A stretch of DNA of 64,000 nt from Zingiber officinale (taxonomy: Eukaryota > Streptophyta > Magnoliopsida > Zingiberales > Zingiberaceae): positions 33,316,368 to 33,380,367 of the forward strand of contig NC_055994.1 of the NCBI RefSeq assembly GCF_018446385.1, written 5' to 3'. Below, in pieces: positions 34,772 to 46,034 of the stretch; position 1 is the first letter of the stretch; the number at the start of each line of letters is the position of its first letter. The position numbers were made by a program, and so were the translations under genes. The notes beneath the pieces are model-generated. The model saw only the letters and a list, made by a program, of their open reading frames with translations, did not search any database and was not told the DNA's origin.

Positions 34772-37385
34772 TGTTGGTTTTGATGCGGCCAGTTAGAGGG
34801 GGTGAATAGCCCTGTAATTAAAAATATACTCTTATCATTTTTTTGACTTTAGCTAAGACACACTTGTTAATAAATGGAAATAAAATACATAAAAACAAAC
34901 AAGGTCACTGGATTTACTTGGTTTGTAATGGGGGAGGTTGCTAATCCAAAACAAGTGAAGCGCACTATCAAAACTACTTTGAGGAAATTCTCGAAGGTGG
35001 AGAAGCCTCGTACAATGATTAATAGCTTTAAAAAATGAAAATAGTAATTAGAGATTCGAGTACAAGTGTTGTGTGAATGAAGAAGACCAGACATTATTTA
35101 TAACATACTGGTCAAACTAGCTGTTTTGTTGACATGACATCTCTGGGTGCCTGGACCCAATCTAAGCGCCCCCAGCAGTGCACCTTATCTGCTCGCAACG
35201 GCTATGCAATGGTCTGAGGTTAAAATTTTATTCTTGCCCGAGCGCCTAAACCTATCCGGGCACCTAGACCTGTCCGGGAGCCCATACTGTTACTGACGTG
35301 GACTTCACGTCATCATCGCAATAACGAGCCCCCTTACTATGCCAGGGGATCCTGGCACCTGGAGTTCGGGTGCCCAGACATGGTCCAGGGGTCTAGACAA
35401 GTCAACTCCATGTTAACTTGTCCGGCTTTTGCTCCGGTCGCTTTGGTGATTCTTGGGCTATCTAGAGTTGAGCTCACACAAATCCAACTCCGACATTCTC
35501 TCCTTGAGCAGACTTCTGCTCTGGCTTCTTGTCCCTCTAAAGTGTTGCGCGCATCCTTCTCGTAGGTCGGTATACTCTTCCATAGCATCTCATCCTCTGA
35601 TGCACCGAGCTTGTCGACTTGCTTCCTATGCGATTCTTCTCGTAGCTGTGTCTCCCACTCGACTTCCTGTGTTCCTTGTTGAGGATGATCGGTGGCCGGC
35701 TTGAAAGGGGGTTGGATAGACGTCACCCCCAAATACTCATTTTTCTACACTTGTTAGTTTGCGCAGCGGAAATACAAACTAATATGAATACAAAGAAAGC
35801 TAAAGACAAGAAATGCAAACCAAGCTACACAATCATTTAACATGGTTCGGAGATTGCTTACTCCTACTCGACGGCATGTCCTTGAGGTGGACGATCCCTA
35901 TCCGTCGTTGGATTAGCTCCCGACAAACTCCGACTATCTTAAGTCGCTCCTTGTGGGTGGAGAAACCTCACTACAACACCAACCAAGACTCTTGAGACTA
36001 GTAGACTACTAATTAGGGTTACCACCACTAACTTCATCAACTCTAACCAAGCTCCCAAGCTTTGGTTATATAGCCCGCGGGTTGAAAACTCTGCCTACCA
36101 GTCGACTGTCAAAACATGCAGTCGACTACCCTCTGTGGAAATTCGACAGTTATATCCCAACGGCTCGATACCAGTTGACTGTTAAAACTAGCAGTCAACT
36201 GCTCTACAATGACCGAACGAACAGAAGCATTCTATTTGCTCCCAGTCGATTGCACGGTCGACTGCACCAGTCGACTGCTAAAACATGCAGTCGACTGCTA
36301 CAGTAACGCTACAGTTTTGCTACAATAAAATCCTAAAACTAGGATTTTACTCCGAGTGCAATCTCTCATGCACTCGTACCCTCACCCTTATGACTCACTT
36401 GACGCTTCTTTACAACCTTGACCTCTTACCTTCAAGCCTACTTCCTTTGGCTCTCGTCCCTCGGATGCATTCAAGCTCGCGGCTCGTCTCCAATGTCATC
36501 CTTCACGTATGCCTCGAAGTCGCTTCCCTCGGCCCATGTCCTCACTGCCTTATCCACGGTCCCTCGAATGCTCCATCCTTCACCGGACCCGAAGCCATCA
36601 ACCTGAGTCACATGTGTATCATGCATACCTGCACACTCACATACACATATCAAATAACAAGAGTGAACCTAACTTAAACCCTTTGCCCAAACATCAAAAC
36701 CTATGGTCCCACGGACCATTGAGATTGCTCCAACAATCTCCCCATTTTTGATGTTTAGCAATACGTTTAAGTTAGGAAAAACATAATAGCAAATAAACAT
36801 GCTAAAACAAATGGACTTACGTTGCTAAGGCTACACACTTGGACTTACATCGCCGAATGGACTTACGTTTCCAAGGCTACATACTTGGATTTACACTTAG
36901 ACCCGACCCCGGGCCGGGTCTGGCCCGGACCCGGCCCGGGCCCATAACCGGGTCAACGGGCCGGTTGCCCATTGACCCGGTTCGCCGGGTCGAACCGGAA
37001 CCGGCCTGGCAAGTTGCCGGGCCGATTCCGGTTCATTGGGTGTAAAAACCGACGAACCGGCGGGTTGAACCGGCGGTTCAGCCGCAAATTTTTTTTTTTT
37101 TTTAAACGGCTTGAACCGCTGGTTAACCGGCGGTTCATAGCCGTTGGAACCGCTGGTTAACCGGCGGTTCGTAGCCGTTGGGAGGGTTTTTTAGGTATTT
37201 TTTTTCAACGGTTAGGATCATTTGACCTTTTTTTGATCAATGGCTATGTTTTAGTGTCCGTTACTATCAAAAATCTATAAATAGAGAGCTCATTTCATCA
37301 TTTTTCACACACATCTTCTCTACTCTTAATCTCATTTTCGTATTCTCTAATCTCTACACGCTTTCATTTTCAATTTTCAATTACA

Positions 37386-39497
37386 ATGGAAGGAGGCCGT
37401 GGAGGTGCATCATCTCGAGCTCGGAAGGGAAAGCAAATAATGAATCCGCGGGAGGAGGACCCCAACCCCAACATTCAATCCACCGATGATGAGATCGAGC
37501 ATCTTCCGAATCCGACACCCGAAACACAAGGAAGTACCGATGCAATTACTTCTAAGGTTCGGGAACTTCCTCCTCTAAAGTCTTCTATTTTTACTAAACA
37601 TTTTGAGAAGGTCACTCTTTCGTCGGGAGAAATGCGTGTAAAATGTAAGCACTGCAATGCTTCCTACAAATTCCAAGCCGGCGGCGGCTATGGGTCGTTG
37701 AAACGACATGTAGAAACGAAGCACCCAACGGAATATGGACTCGACCGTTCTCAAACACAATTATCAAGATTTTCTTCAACTAGCGGTAGTACCGATTCCG
37801 GTTTATTTTTATATTCGGATAATAAATTAAGAGAATCATTAGCTAAATTTGTTTCCGTAGAACATCTTTCTTTTAGTTTTGGATCTAAATGCACATTTGA
37901 AGATTTTTGTAAAGAATCTCTTAATCCATGTGCTAAACGTGTTCTTAGGACTACACTTACATGTACAATTAAAAAATTAGTAAAACAAGGAAAAAAGAAT
38001 TTAATTGATGAATTTAGTAAATTAGATAATAAAGTTTCTTTATGTTCCGATATTTGGAGTGATCATTGGCAAACACATTCGTATATGGGCGTGACTTGCC
38101 ATTGGATCGATAACTCTTGGAACCTCCAAAAAAGATTATTAGCTTATAGAGTTTTTGATGAATTACATAATGCTCATAATATCGCACAATTATTATGTTT
38201 AATTTTAGAAGAATATGGTTTAACTCATAAAATATTTTCAATATCATTAGATAATGCTAGTTCTAATACCGCTTGTATAGATAATCTAAAATTTGTTTGT
38301 TAACCTATTATTGGAGGTTTATTTTTTCATATTCGTTGTGTATGCCATGTTTTAAATTTATGTGTTCAAGATAGTTTAAAAATTTTAGAAAGTTATATTA
38401 AACCAATTAGAATTGCAATTTCTTATTTATGGTCTCATCCATCTATAATGAAACAATGGGGTAGGTTTTATAAAATTAATGGAATGAGACCTAAAAAATT
38501 TCCATGTGATGTACCAACACGTTGGAATTCAACATACCAATTATTACAAGATTCATTTCAATATAAAGAATTATTATGTTCATTTTTTGCACAAAACACT
38601 AATACTAATATATATTTATTTTCACAACAATGGAATATTTGTAGTAGTATTTGTGAAATTTTAAAAGTATTTAATGATGCAACCGAACAACTTTCCGGTG
38701 TTTATTATCCCACTGCTCAATTAGTTTTAGAAAATTTTTCTAATATAGTATTAGTTTTAAATGAACATATTAATAATGAATCTTTATCTCCTTGCATCTT
38801 AGCTATGAAAACTAAATGGGAAAAATATTTTTATTTAATTCCTGAAATTTATTTAATTGCATTTGCTTTAGATCCTAGATTTAAATTAGAAGTTTTACAA
38901 GAAATGTTAACTTTATATTATGATGCTTTAATTCCAATTAAAGATTCTTCTTCCCCTGATCAATTAATATTATATATAATGTTAGAATTTATTTATATGA
39001 TATTTATAATCAATATTATGCAAAATATGGAACACAAATTAATATTTCTGAAATTCAACAAACTACTAGTAGTAATTTAAAACTTACAAAAGCACAACTC
39101 TTATTAAAAGAACGGACAAAACGTCCACGGGGATCCTCAAGTTCCACACAGAACTTGAGAATTATTTTACGACTTCTTTTGATTTTAATGAAGCAGATAG
39201 CGAAAACTTCGATATCTTAAAGTGGTGGTCACAGAAGGCTCAAAGCTTTCCCGTTCTCTCCGTGATCGCAAAAGAAATTTTAGCTTGTCCGGTGTCAACT
39301 GTTGCAGTGCCAGCGGCAACATATTAGATGAACGACGATCAACTTTGTCTCCCGACTCATTGGAAGCCCAAGCATTACTGGACGATTGGACCAGAGCGGA
39401 GAAAAGAATCCAAGGAATGCAACTTTCAGATGACGAAGTTGAAGATTTTGATACTGAAGGAACAAATACGACAGGAACAGGAAATGGAAGTGAATGA
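37386..39497 (+). pseudogene. hAT transposase (RICESLEEPER-like), inactivated
   Basis: The frame opens with MEGGRGGASS and a BED zinc finger (C-KHC near 37640, then H-ETKH near 37720). The catalytic RNase H-like core follows (LCSDIWSDHW, near 38040). A TAA at 38301 interrupts the frame, which continues directly with PIIGGLFFHIRCVCHVLNLC and resumes at 38448 with WNSTYQLLQDS. A frameshift lies near 38990. The dimerisation region FDILKWWSQKAQSFPVLS (about 39205-39260) reads in another frame, and the EQAFS motif after VSTVAV is deleted near 39310. The tail runs to 39497. Several lesions imply no activity. Confidence 0.88.
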
Positions 39498-39532
39498 AAA
39501 TGTAAAAGGATAAAAATGTAAAAGAACTACGT

Positions 39533-39590
39533 GGGCTTTGATTCCCCTAAAGGGATACGTAGGCAACTTAAATAAGTGCAAGCCCTTTTT
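39533..39590 (+). other. Stem-loop with T run in the hAT 3' end
   Basis: GGGCTT (39533-39538) pairs with AAGCCC (39580-39585). Inside it TTCCCCT can pair with AGGGA, and the AAGCCC arm is followed by a T run. It lies just past the transposase stop, so it may shape the 3' end of the transcript. Confidence 0.4.
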
Positions 39591-41053
39591 TTAATAAATT
39601 TTAATTTCTAATTTTTAATGTTTAATGTTTAATTTTTAATTTTTTTTAACATATTAATCTTGAACCGTGACGAACCGTGAACCGAACCGTGAACCGGCGG
39701 TTCTGAACCGTGAACCGTAACCGTCTTGGGCGGTTAAGGTTAAGGGTCGACCTGCCTGGAACCGTCGAACCGTCGGTTCCGAACTGTGGTCAGGTCTATT
39801 TACACTGCCAAATGGACTTACGTTGCCAAGGCTACACACTTGGACTTAGACTGCCAAAATAAAAATGCAAACATGCATTGGAACCTATCCCAAGGCTCCC
39901 CTATACCTATGCTCCCCATTGAGTTAGGAATTTTTCATATAAGACTTTTTAAGAACCTATCACAAGGCTTCCCCTACACCTATGCTCCCCCAATGAGCTA
40001 GGATTTAAGAACCTATCACAAGGCTCCCCCTACGCAAAGACACTAAGGTTTTCCCAACTAAACCTTTACTTCTCCCCCTTTGTCTAACATCCAAAAAGCT
40101 TTCAACAATATACCAATTGTCGAAAACTTATCATCAAATTGACCCTAAACTCGTGTATTTATTCCCCATGGATCTCATACACATATACGAGCTGACCTGG
40201 TCAAAATCCAGTGCTGAAAACACTTTCAGACTGGTATCAGTCGACTGCCCTTATCGAAATGAGCTTACAGAGACATTCTATGCTCAAAAACACTGTTACC
40301 AGTCGACTGCTAACTGTAGCAGTCGATTGGTACGTTATTTCTGAAAAAATTAACCTTTTCTGACCAACTTCAAAAATGCACCAGAAATTCCATAGACCTC
40401 CAAAAATTCTCAAATTTTGTGGAGATGTTTATTTTATCAGTGTATACTTGGGAAAAATATATATAAAAATATATTTATCACAAATCCCAAGATTGACACA
40501 AAATATAAAACTAGCTAAAAAGTTCAATTGAACCTTGACCTAAAGTCCTAGTTTTGGCTTCCTCTTGATGTATTTGCCCATACTAACCCATAATACATCC
40601 CTAGCATTGGTTTATATGACATCTATACATCCAAAATCAATTATCATGCTATATGACCCCAATGTCATATTTTTAAGCATGAAACATAAACCAATTGTGT
40701 CAAATCCCTAGGTTTGAGACTTAAGTCCACCTCCAAACCACTTGGCACATTCCATGGCTCATCTAGACTCCCAAGTAAAACCCACTTGAGATCCATTGGC
40801 CATGGGTCCCAAATTGACTCTTTGAGCTCCCCCTAGAGCTCTTAGCCATAGCCACCTCCCTAGGTGACTCATCTACAATAGCTAGGCCACATCGGTGCAC
40901 CTTCGGTGACACTTGGCCTACAAACCTAACCTTCTTAACTTTGGACACGTTGTCCTTGGTTAATTTTCCCTTACCTTTAAATGACTTTCCCTTGCCATTT
41001 CTTGACTTCTCCTTGCTATAGTCATATGCAACCCTAGCATTGGAAACACTAAA

Positions 41054-42142
41054 TCAGTATCCTAGACCCGATCTATCATTGTTGGGTCTTTGACTACCCA
41101 ACACCATACTTAAACCCTTAGATCCAACATTGAATCTTTCTAGGGTTTTCTCCAACTTATCAAGCTTTGCCTTTAAAACTTGATTTTCCCTTTCTAGGTT
41201 CCTAAACCTAGAGTCAACATGTCCACCATGGACATTCCTAGACCTACCCTTTTTAGGCATGTGTCTCCCCTTCTTGGGATTAATGTCTTGGGTCTCCTTA
41301 GGTCTACCATTTCTAGAGTTATCATGAATAGGTTTTCTAGGGTTATGATCCACATTTACCCTACTCCTATCATGATATTTAAAACCAAAGTTATGCATGG
41401 GTAAATAATAACAATTATTTCTAGCATGCATGGAGGAGTTTAAATTTGAATTAAACTTCAAGTTAGGATATACCTCCCTTACCCTTGAAGCTTCCCCTTG
41501 ATTTAAGCTCCTCTTCTTCTTCTCCCACTTCTTTAAATGCGCAAGCTTCTTGATCTCCCTCTTCTTGGGCCATTTTGTGTGGTAGTGTCCCTTCTCCCCA
41601 TATGTGAAGCATACAATACACATTCTCCTTCTTTGAGATTCTTCATTCCTACAACCCTTGTTAGTATTTAAATTAACTTGAATGAGTTTAGAAGTTACCT
41701 TCTTCTTACCCAATGGACACCTACTCTTGTAGTGCCCTTTTTCATTGCACCCGAAGCACACAATGTGAGCTTTTGACTTTGCTTTGGTGGAGGTGTTCAC
41801 TAGGTTGACCTCTAAGACCTCTTCTTCATCCGTCATGGATTCTTCTTCAACCCTTGAGGATGTTGAGCATGACCTTTCTTCATCCTTCTCTTCCTTGGAT
41901 GTTAAGCATGACTCAACTAAAGTTTGCTCCTCCTCAACTTGAGCAATTAAACCCAACTCCTTGGGTTCTTCTTCTTCTTGTGTAGGTTTATGTTCTTCCC
42001 ATAGAACCATCTTCACTTTGCTCCATAAATCGTGGGCGTTCTTATATTCACCTATACCACTCATCACATTAGACGGTAATATATCTATTAAGATTGATAT
42101 TACCTTTGAGTTTGCCTCCGATCGTGAGGTTTGCTCTTCCAT
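41054..42142 (-). CDS. Copia Gag, C-terminal part, of gag-only copy 2
   Basis: An open frame of 362 codons on the minus strand. Upstream, 42430-42143 carries the N-terminal Gag part in another frame (KFEGGSLGG, MEVFFDMD), so the full gene is probably frameshifted. It has one complete zinc knuckle (CFGCNEKGHYKSRC, CX2CX4HX4C) and one broken knuckle (CFTYGEKGHYHTKW). Then come basic low-complexity sequence and a C-terminal coiled coil (LERENQVLKAKLDKLE) ending GSKGLSMVLGSQRP...GLGY. That ending resembles copy 1 and SIRE-type Gag. It would bind element RNA. Confidence 0.75.
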   Translation of the reverse strand: MEEQTSRSEANSKVISILIDILPSNVMSGIGEYKNAHDLWSKVKMVLWEEHKPTQEEEEPKELGLIAQVEEEQTLVESCLTSKEEKDEERSCSTSSRVEEESMTDEEEVLEVNLVNTSTKAKSKAHIVCFGCNEKGHYKSRCPLGKKKVTSKLIQVNLNTNKGCRNEESQRRRMCIVCFTYGEKGHYHTKWPKKREIKKLAHLKKWEKKKRSLNQGEASRVREVYPNLKFNSNLNSSMHARNNCYYLPMHNFGFKYHDRSRVNVDHNPRKPIHDNSRNGRPKETQDINPKKGRHMPKKGRSRNVHGGHVDSRFRNLERENQVLKAKLDKLEKTLERFNVGSKGLSMVLGSQRPNNDRSGLGY

Positions 42143-43561
42143 CCAATGTCGTGGTCAGAGTCTTTTCCCTTCTTGTCTCTTGGAACTTCGAACGGGTCCT
42201 TGATCACCATCATAGTGTCCCAATCCATGTCGAAGAAGACTTCCATCTTTATCATCCAAAATGTGATGCCCCCAAGGCTTCCTCCTTCAAACTTTGGAGG
42301 TTCAATCAAGCCGGTCATCTTCTTGTATTTTCTCTTCTCGACGATTAGTCTGGTGAAGTGCGACCTTGGCTCTGATACCACTTGTTGGGGATGATCGGTG
42401 GCCGGCTTGAAAAGGGGTTGGATAGACGACTCCCCCAAATACTCGCTTTTCTACACTTGTTAATTTGCACAGCGGAAATACAAACTAATATGAATACAAA
42501 GAAAGCTAAAGACAAGAAATGCAAACCAAGCTACACAATCATTTAACATGGTTCGGAGATTGCTTACTCCTACTCGACGGCATGTCCTTGAGGTGGACGA
42601 TCCCTATCCGTCGTTGGATTAGCTCCCGACAAACTCCGACTATCTCAAGTCGCTCCTTGTGGGTGGAGAAACCTCACCACAACACCAACCAAGACTCTTG
42701 ACACTAGTAGACTACTAATTAGGGTTTACCACCACTAATTTCGTCAGCTCTAACCAAGCTCCCAAGCTTTGGTTATATAGCCCGTGGGTTGAAAACCCCG
42801 CCTACCAGTCGACTGCTAAAACATACAATCGACTGTCCTCTGTGGAAATTTAACCGTTACATCCCAACGACTCGATACCAGTCGACTCCTAAAACTAGCA
42901 GTCGACTGCTCCACACTGACCGAACGAACAGAAGCATTCTGTTTGCTCCCAGTCGATTGCACGGTCGACTGCACCAGTCGACTGCTAAAACATGCAGTCG
43001 ACTGCTACAGTAACGCTATAGTACAACTACAGTACGCTATAGTTCTGCTACAGTAAAACCCTAAAACTAGGATTTTACTCCGAGTGCAATCTCTCATGCA
43101 CTCGTACCCTCACCCTTATGACTCACTTGACGCTTCTTTGCAACCTTGACCTCTTACCTTCAAGCCTACTTCCTTTGGCTCTCGTCCCTCGGATGCATTC
43201 AAGCTCGTTGCTCGTCCCCAATGTCATCCTTCACGTATGCCTCGAAGTCACTTCCCTCGGCCCTTGTCCTCACTGCCTTGTCCACGGTCCCTCGAATGCT
43301 CCATCCTTCACCGGACCCGAAGCCATCAACCTGAGTCACATGTGTATCCTGCATACCTGCACACTCATATATACACATATCAAATAACAAGGGTAAACCT
43401 AACTTAAACTCTTTGCCCAAACACCAAAACACATAGTCCCAAGGACCATTGGGATTGCTCTAATATTCCTAGGTTTCTACACACTTACACACAAGGATTA
43501 AATATAATAGGACCTAACTTAACCTAGTTAATCACATCAAAATTTATCCGGAGTACTTACA

Positions 43562-44484
43562 ATCTCTCCCTTTTTGATGTGAATCAACCCCAAGTTAAGT
43601 TAAGATAATAAAAGTAAACTAGAATAAGTAAATATTAATTTTATAATTTACTACAAAAATTTTATAATTATAACAAGTAAAGAAAATTTGTAAAATCTAA
43701 AACCTATACCACCCCATAAAATAAATCTTCTCCCTATTTGATAACATCAAAAAATAGGGGCATATATTAAAAAACTATAAATTTTTCTATGCATTACTAA
43801 AACAATGACCAGATTAAGAAATTTTTTTCAAGATGTTTTTTCAAATATTTTAATTTCTAAAATTTAAAAACCAGATTTATCTAAAAATAGTTTAAAAATT
43901 CTTTTAAAGTGTCAAACAATTTTAATTTTTTTTTCAAAAGTAACCATAATAATTTGAGAATGTGATAAAAATTTAAGGTATAGATCATTTTTTTAACCAT
44001 AGAAAATATTTTAAATAGATAAAATTATTTTTGAAAATAAAATTTTAAAAGTAGCTTTTTATGTCTAAAAATTTGACTAATTTTTCTCAATATTCAAAAT
44101 AAAACGGTAATATCTTAAAAATTAAAAATTTTAAAATTAATATCAGTAGAGATTTTAGAATTTAAATTATATTTTTTAAGTAAAAAATTTAGAAAAAGTT
44201 AAACAATTATTGAAAAGTCCCAAAAAATTTATAGTAACAAAATATTCATTTTTCCAATACAGGAAAATTTTTTTAACCAGAAATATGAAAAGCCCAGCAT
44301 AATAACTAATTAATTTTGTAAACAAAATTAAAATATGCATAAAAAATTATTTAAACTAAGCATGAATTAAATACCCAAAATAATTTTTTTTTACTGGATT
44401 AACAAGATATTTTCTTAGAATATATTTTCTTGTTATTTTTTTGGTTTGTCTCTTGTACAATCTAAAATATCAATTTAGCCCTTA
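43562..44484 (-). mobile_element. 3' internal tail of the reverse family A element
   Basis: AT-rich, non-coding. Pyrimidine tracts such as CTCTCCCTTTTTGATG at 43565 and CTCCCTATTTG at 43730 are polypurine tracts on the minus strand, mirroring the multiple tracts at 1-321. No coding part follows; the remnant gives way to the fold-back element near 44485. Confidence 0.6.
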
Positions 44485-44546
44485 ATAATTATGAAAATTA
44501 TCTTTAAATCTCCAATCACAACTTAAACTTTACATGCAGTCCCCAT

Positions 44547-44728
44547 TAGGGGCGAATAATCAATCTGTTAAACCGACCAACCGGCTCATACCGACCCAAA
44601 TTGAACCGGAAAAACTCCGCCGGATATATGACCGGATGTAGGGTCCTGATATTACATTATCTGATCTAGTAAAGTCAGATAATTTTTTACCCCAATAACC
44701 AAGCCAACCCGATCCGTGATCACCCCTA
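44547..44728. mobile_element. hAT-type MITE, 182 bp
   Basis: A perfect 8-bp TSD, GTCCCCAT, lies at 44539-44546 and 44729-44736. The ends are TAGGGGCGA and, reversed, TAGGGGTGA. The interior has AACCGACC/GAACCGG motifs like the subterminal repeats of the hAT at 36898, suggesting mobilisation by a related transposase. Confidence 0.9.
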
Positions 44729-45162
44729 GTCCCCATGTCAATAAAAGTTTATTTTCACCCCCTAACCAAACATAATGGATATCAATTTACCTAATTATCC
44801 CTCATTTTTTAGATAAAAAAAATCCAAGATGAGGTATAATTCTTCCTAAATTCAGTACATTAAACTAAAATATAGTATATTTTATATTAAATTAAAAATG
44901 ACTCTTTTTTCCATCTGACCAAACAATTGAGAGCTTATACCAATCGATTGGCTTAGACTGCATTAATTGGGTAAATCGATTAAGCCTAAGTTAATCGATT
45001 GATTGGTCGATGGGAAAAAAAGTTATGTTCAATTGGATAGAAAATATACTAGATTTTCTTTAAAGTGTGCTTAATTAAATAAAAAATATACTAGATTTTC
45101 TTTAAATTATGTTTAATTGGATGAAAAATATACTATATTCTCTTTAAATAGTGCTAAATTTA

Positions 45163-45280
45163 ACTGACGACCTAGGGTTTACCCCGCCATGCGCCTATGA
45201 CCTGTGTACCTGTATGAACCTCCCTCCATATCCGTGGGGCCGGTACTAGGGGGGCCGCTAAGGTAGCGGATCTATCTTTT
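45163..45280 (+). mobile_element. SINE insertion, 118 bp, with 20-bp TSD
   Basis: Flanked by the perfect direct repeat TTTAAATAGTGCTAAATTTA at 45143-45162 and 45281-45300. It ends in a T run after GCGGATCTATC, as plant SINEs often do. It contains GGTTTACCCCG and CCTCCCTCC blocks shared in part with the SINE at 45836. No clear A/B boxes, so it is probably 5'-truncated. Confidence 0.85.
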
Positions 45281-45835
45281 TTTAAATAGTGCTAAATTTA
45301 AGAGAAATTATATTAAGTAGGAAAAAAGTCGTGCTCAATTTGATAAAAAATATACTCGATTTAAGTTTAAATTTACTAAATTAAAAAAAAATTATATCTC
45401 TTTTTTGGATTTTTTTTTTGTACCTACAAAAATTGAGAAGTAATTAGGTAACTATATTTATTTATAAGGAGTTAAGCAAATAAAATTTTATATGTAAGGA
45501 TTAGAAATAATTTTTTTTACTTGGAGATTACATGTAAAGTTTAAACTATGATTAGAAATTTTAAAATTATATTTTTCATAATAGCAGGTTATCTGCTATG
45601 CACTCCCTCATCCCCATCTAGTCGTTCGGCCACCACCTCACTGGTCCTATCTTCTTCCACTTGCAATAAAGTCACTTGCATATGTATCTTGTATCGGATA
45701 ATTTAACATGACTTTCGTGTTTCTATTAATGACAATCACATATTGCAATTTCATGACTTACCTACCTTTCAATGCAATCTTCTACTCTTTATCGTCTATT
45801 TTCCATTCACAATTTGTATATATCTGGAGCGGTTA

Positions 45836-46025
45836 GTACATAGAAGTTTGTCATTTGAGAGCATGAGTTCGAACCACGAGGTAGTCAGGGCGTAATTCAC
45901 TAGTCCCTGTGTACCTCTTCCCACTGCGCACTAACTTCTCCAGCTACCGTGATTTACCTCCCTCGTGAAGACTTTGGGCGTGGTGCGGCGGGGGCGCTGG
46001 GGACGAGCGATATCACCTTTTGCCA
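45836..46025 (+). mobile_element. tRNA-derived SINE
   Basis: A B-box-like GAGTTCGAACC (45865-45875) and a weak A-box-like TTAGTACATAG about 20 bp upstream suggest a tRNA-derived pol III promoter. Then come GATTTACCTCCC and GGGCGTGGTGCGGCGGGGGCGC, ending near a T run (CACCTTTTTG). A TSD was not clear. The ending resembles the SINE at 45163-45280. Confidence 0.65.
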
Positions 46026-46034
46026 CTTGAACTA

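Larger units (their letters stand above)
36898..39798 (+). mobile_element. hAT transposon with BED finger, nested in gag-only element
   Basis: A perfect 8-bp TSD, TTTACACT, lies at 36890-36897 and 39799-39806. The ends are short inverted repeats: TAGACCCGACCCC and, reversed, TAGACCTGACCAC. Both subterminal zones are packed with GAACCGGCGGTT-type repeats (36900-37175 and 39655-39785). Length 2901 bp. It carries one degenerate transposase gene on the plus strand. Confidence 0.93.
35677..43465 (-). mobile_element. Gag-only Copia element (TR-GAG type), copy 2
   Basis: A perfect TSD, TTCCT, lies at 35672-35676 and 43466-43470. The 3' LTR is 35677-36735 and the 5' LTR 42383-43465; the primer-binding site is 42370-42382 (minus AGTGGTATCAGAG), and the tract is 36736-36750. 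Without the nested hAT the interior is about 2.74 kb, close to copy 1 (2.68 kb). It again encodes only Gag. LTR ends (GATC..CAACA), the start (TGTTGGAGCAATC) and the CAGTCGACTG palindromes are shared with copy 1. Confidence 0.9.
34772..43561 (-). mobile_element. Family A SIRE-like LTR, reverse, split by a gag-only element
   Basis: LTR pieces 34772-35676 and 43471-43561 join to about 996 bp once the insertion 35677-43465 and its TSD are removed. On the minus strand it begins TGTAAGTACTCC, preceded by AAAAAGGGAGAGAT, and ends GCATCAAAACCAACA. The minus-strand start (GTTAAGTTAGGTCCT...GTAAGTGTG) matches the family A LTR at 322-1352. The Tat leader lies to the left. Confidence 0.78.
44485..45595. 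mobile_element. Fold-back (long inverted-repeat) element with nested MITE and SINE
   Basis: The outer arms are reverse complements: left TTAAACTTTACATG (44523-44536) faces right CATGTAAAGTTTAA (about 45530-45543). The match extends inward for hundreds of bases. Left TTACCTAATTA (44786) and a CATTTTTTAG..AAAAAATCC block face their complements near 45410-45445, and left AGTATATTTTATATTAAATT (44874) faces a complement near 45340-45360. The arms are AT-rich and imperfect. The loop holds about three tandem units of AAAATATACTAGATTTTC (45040-45140). Exact ends and TSD were not found. Confidence 0.65.
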
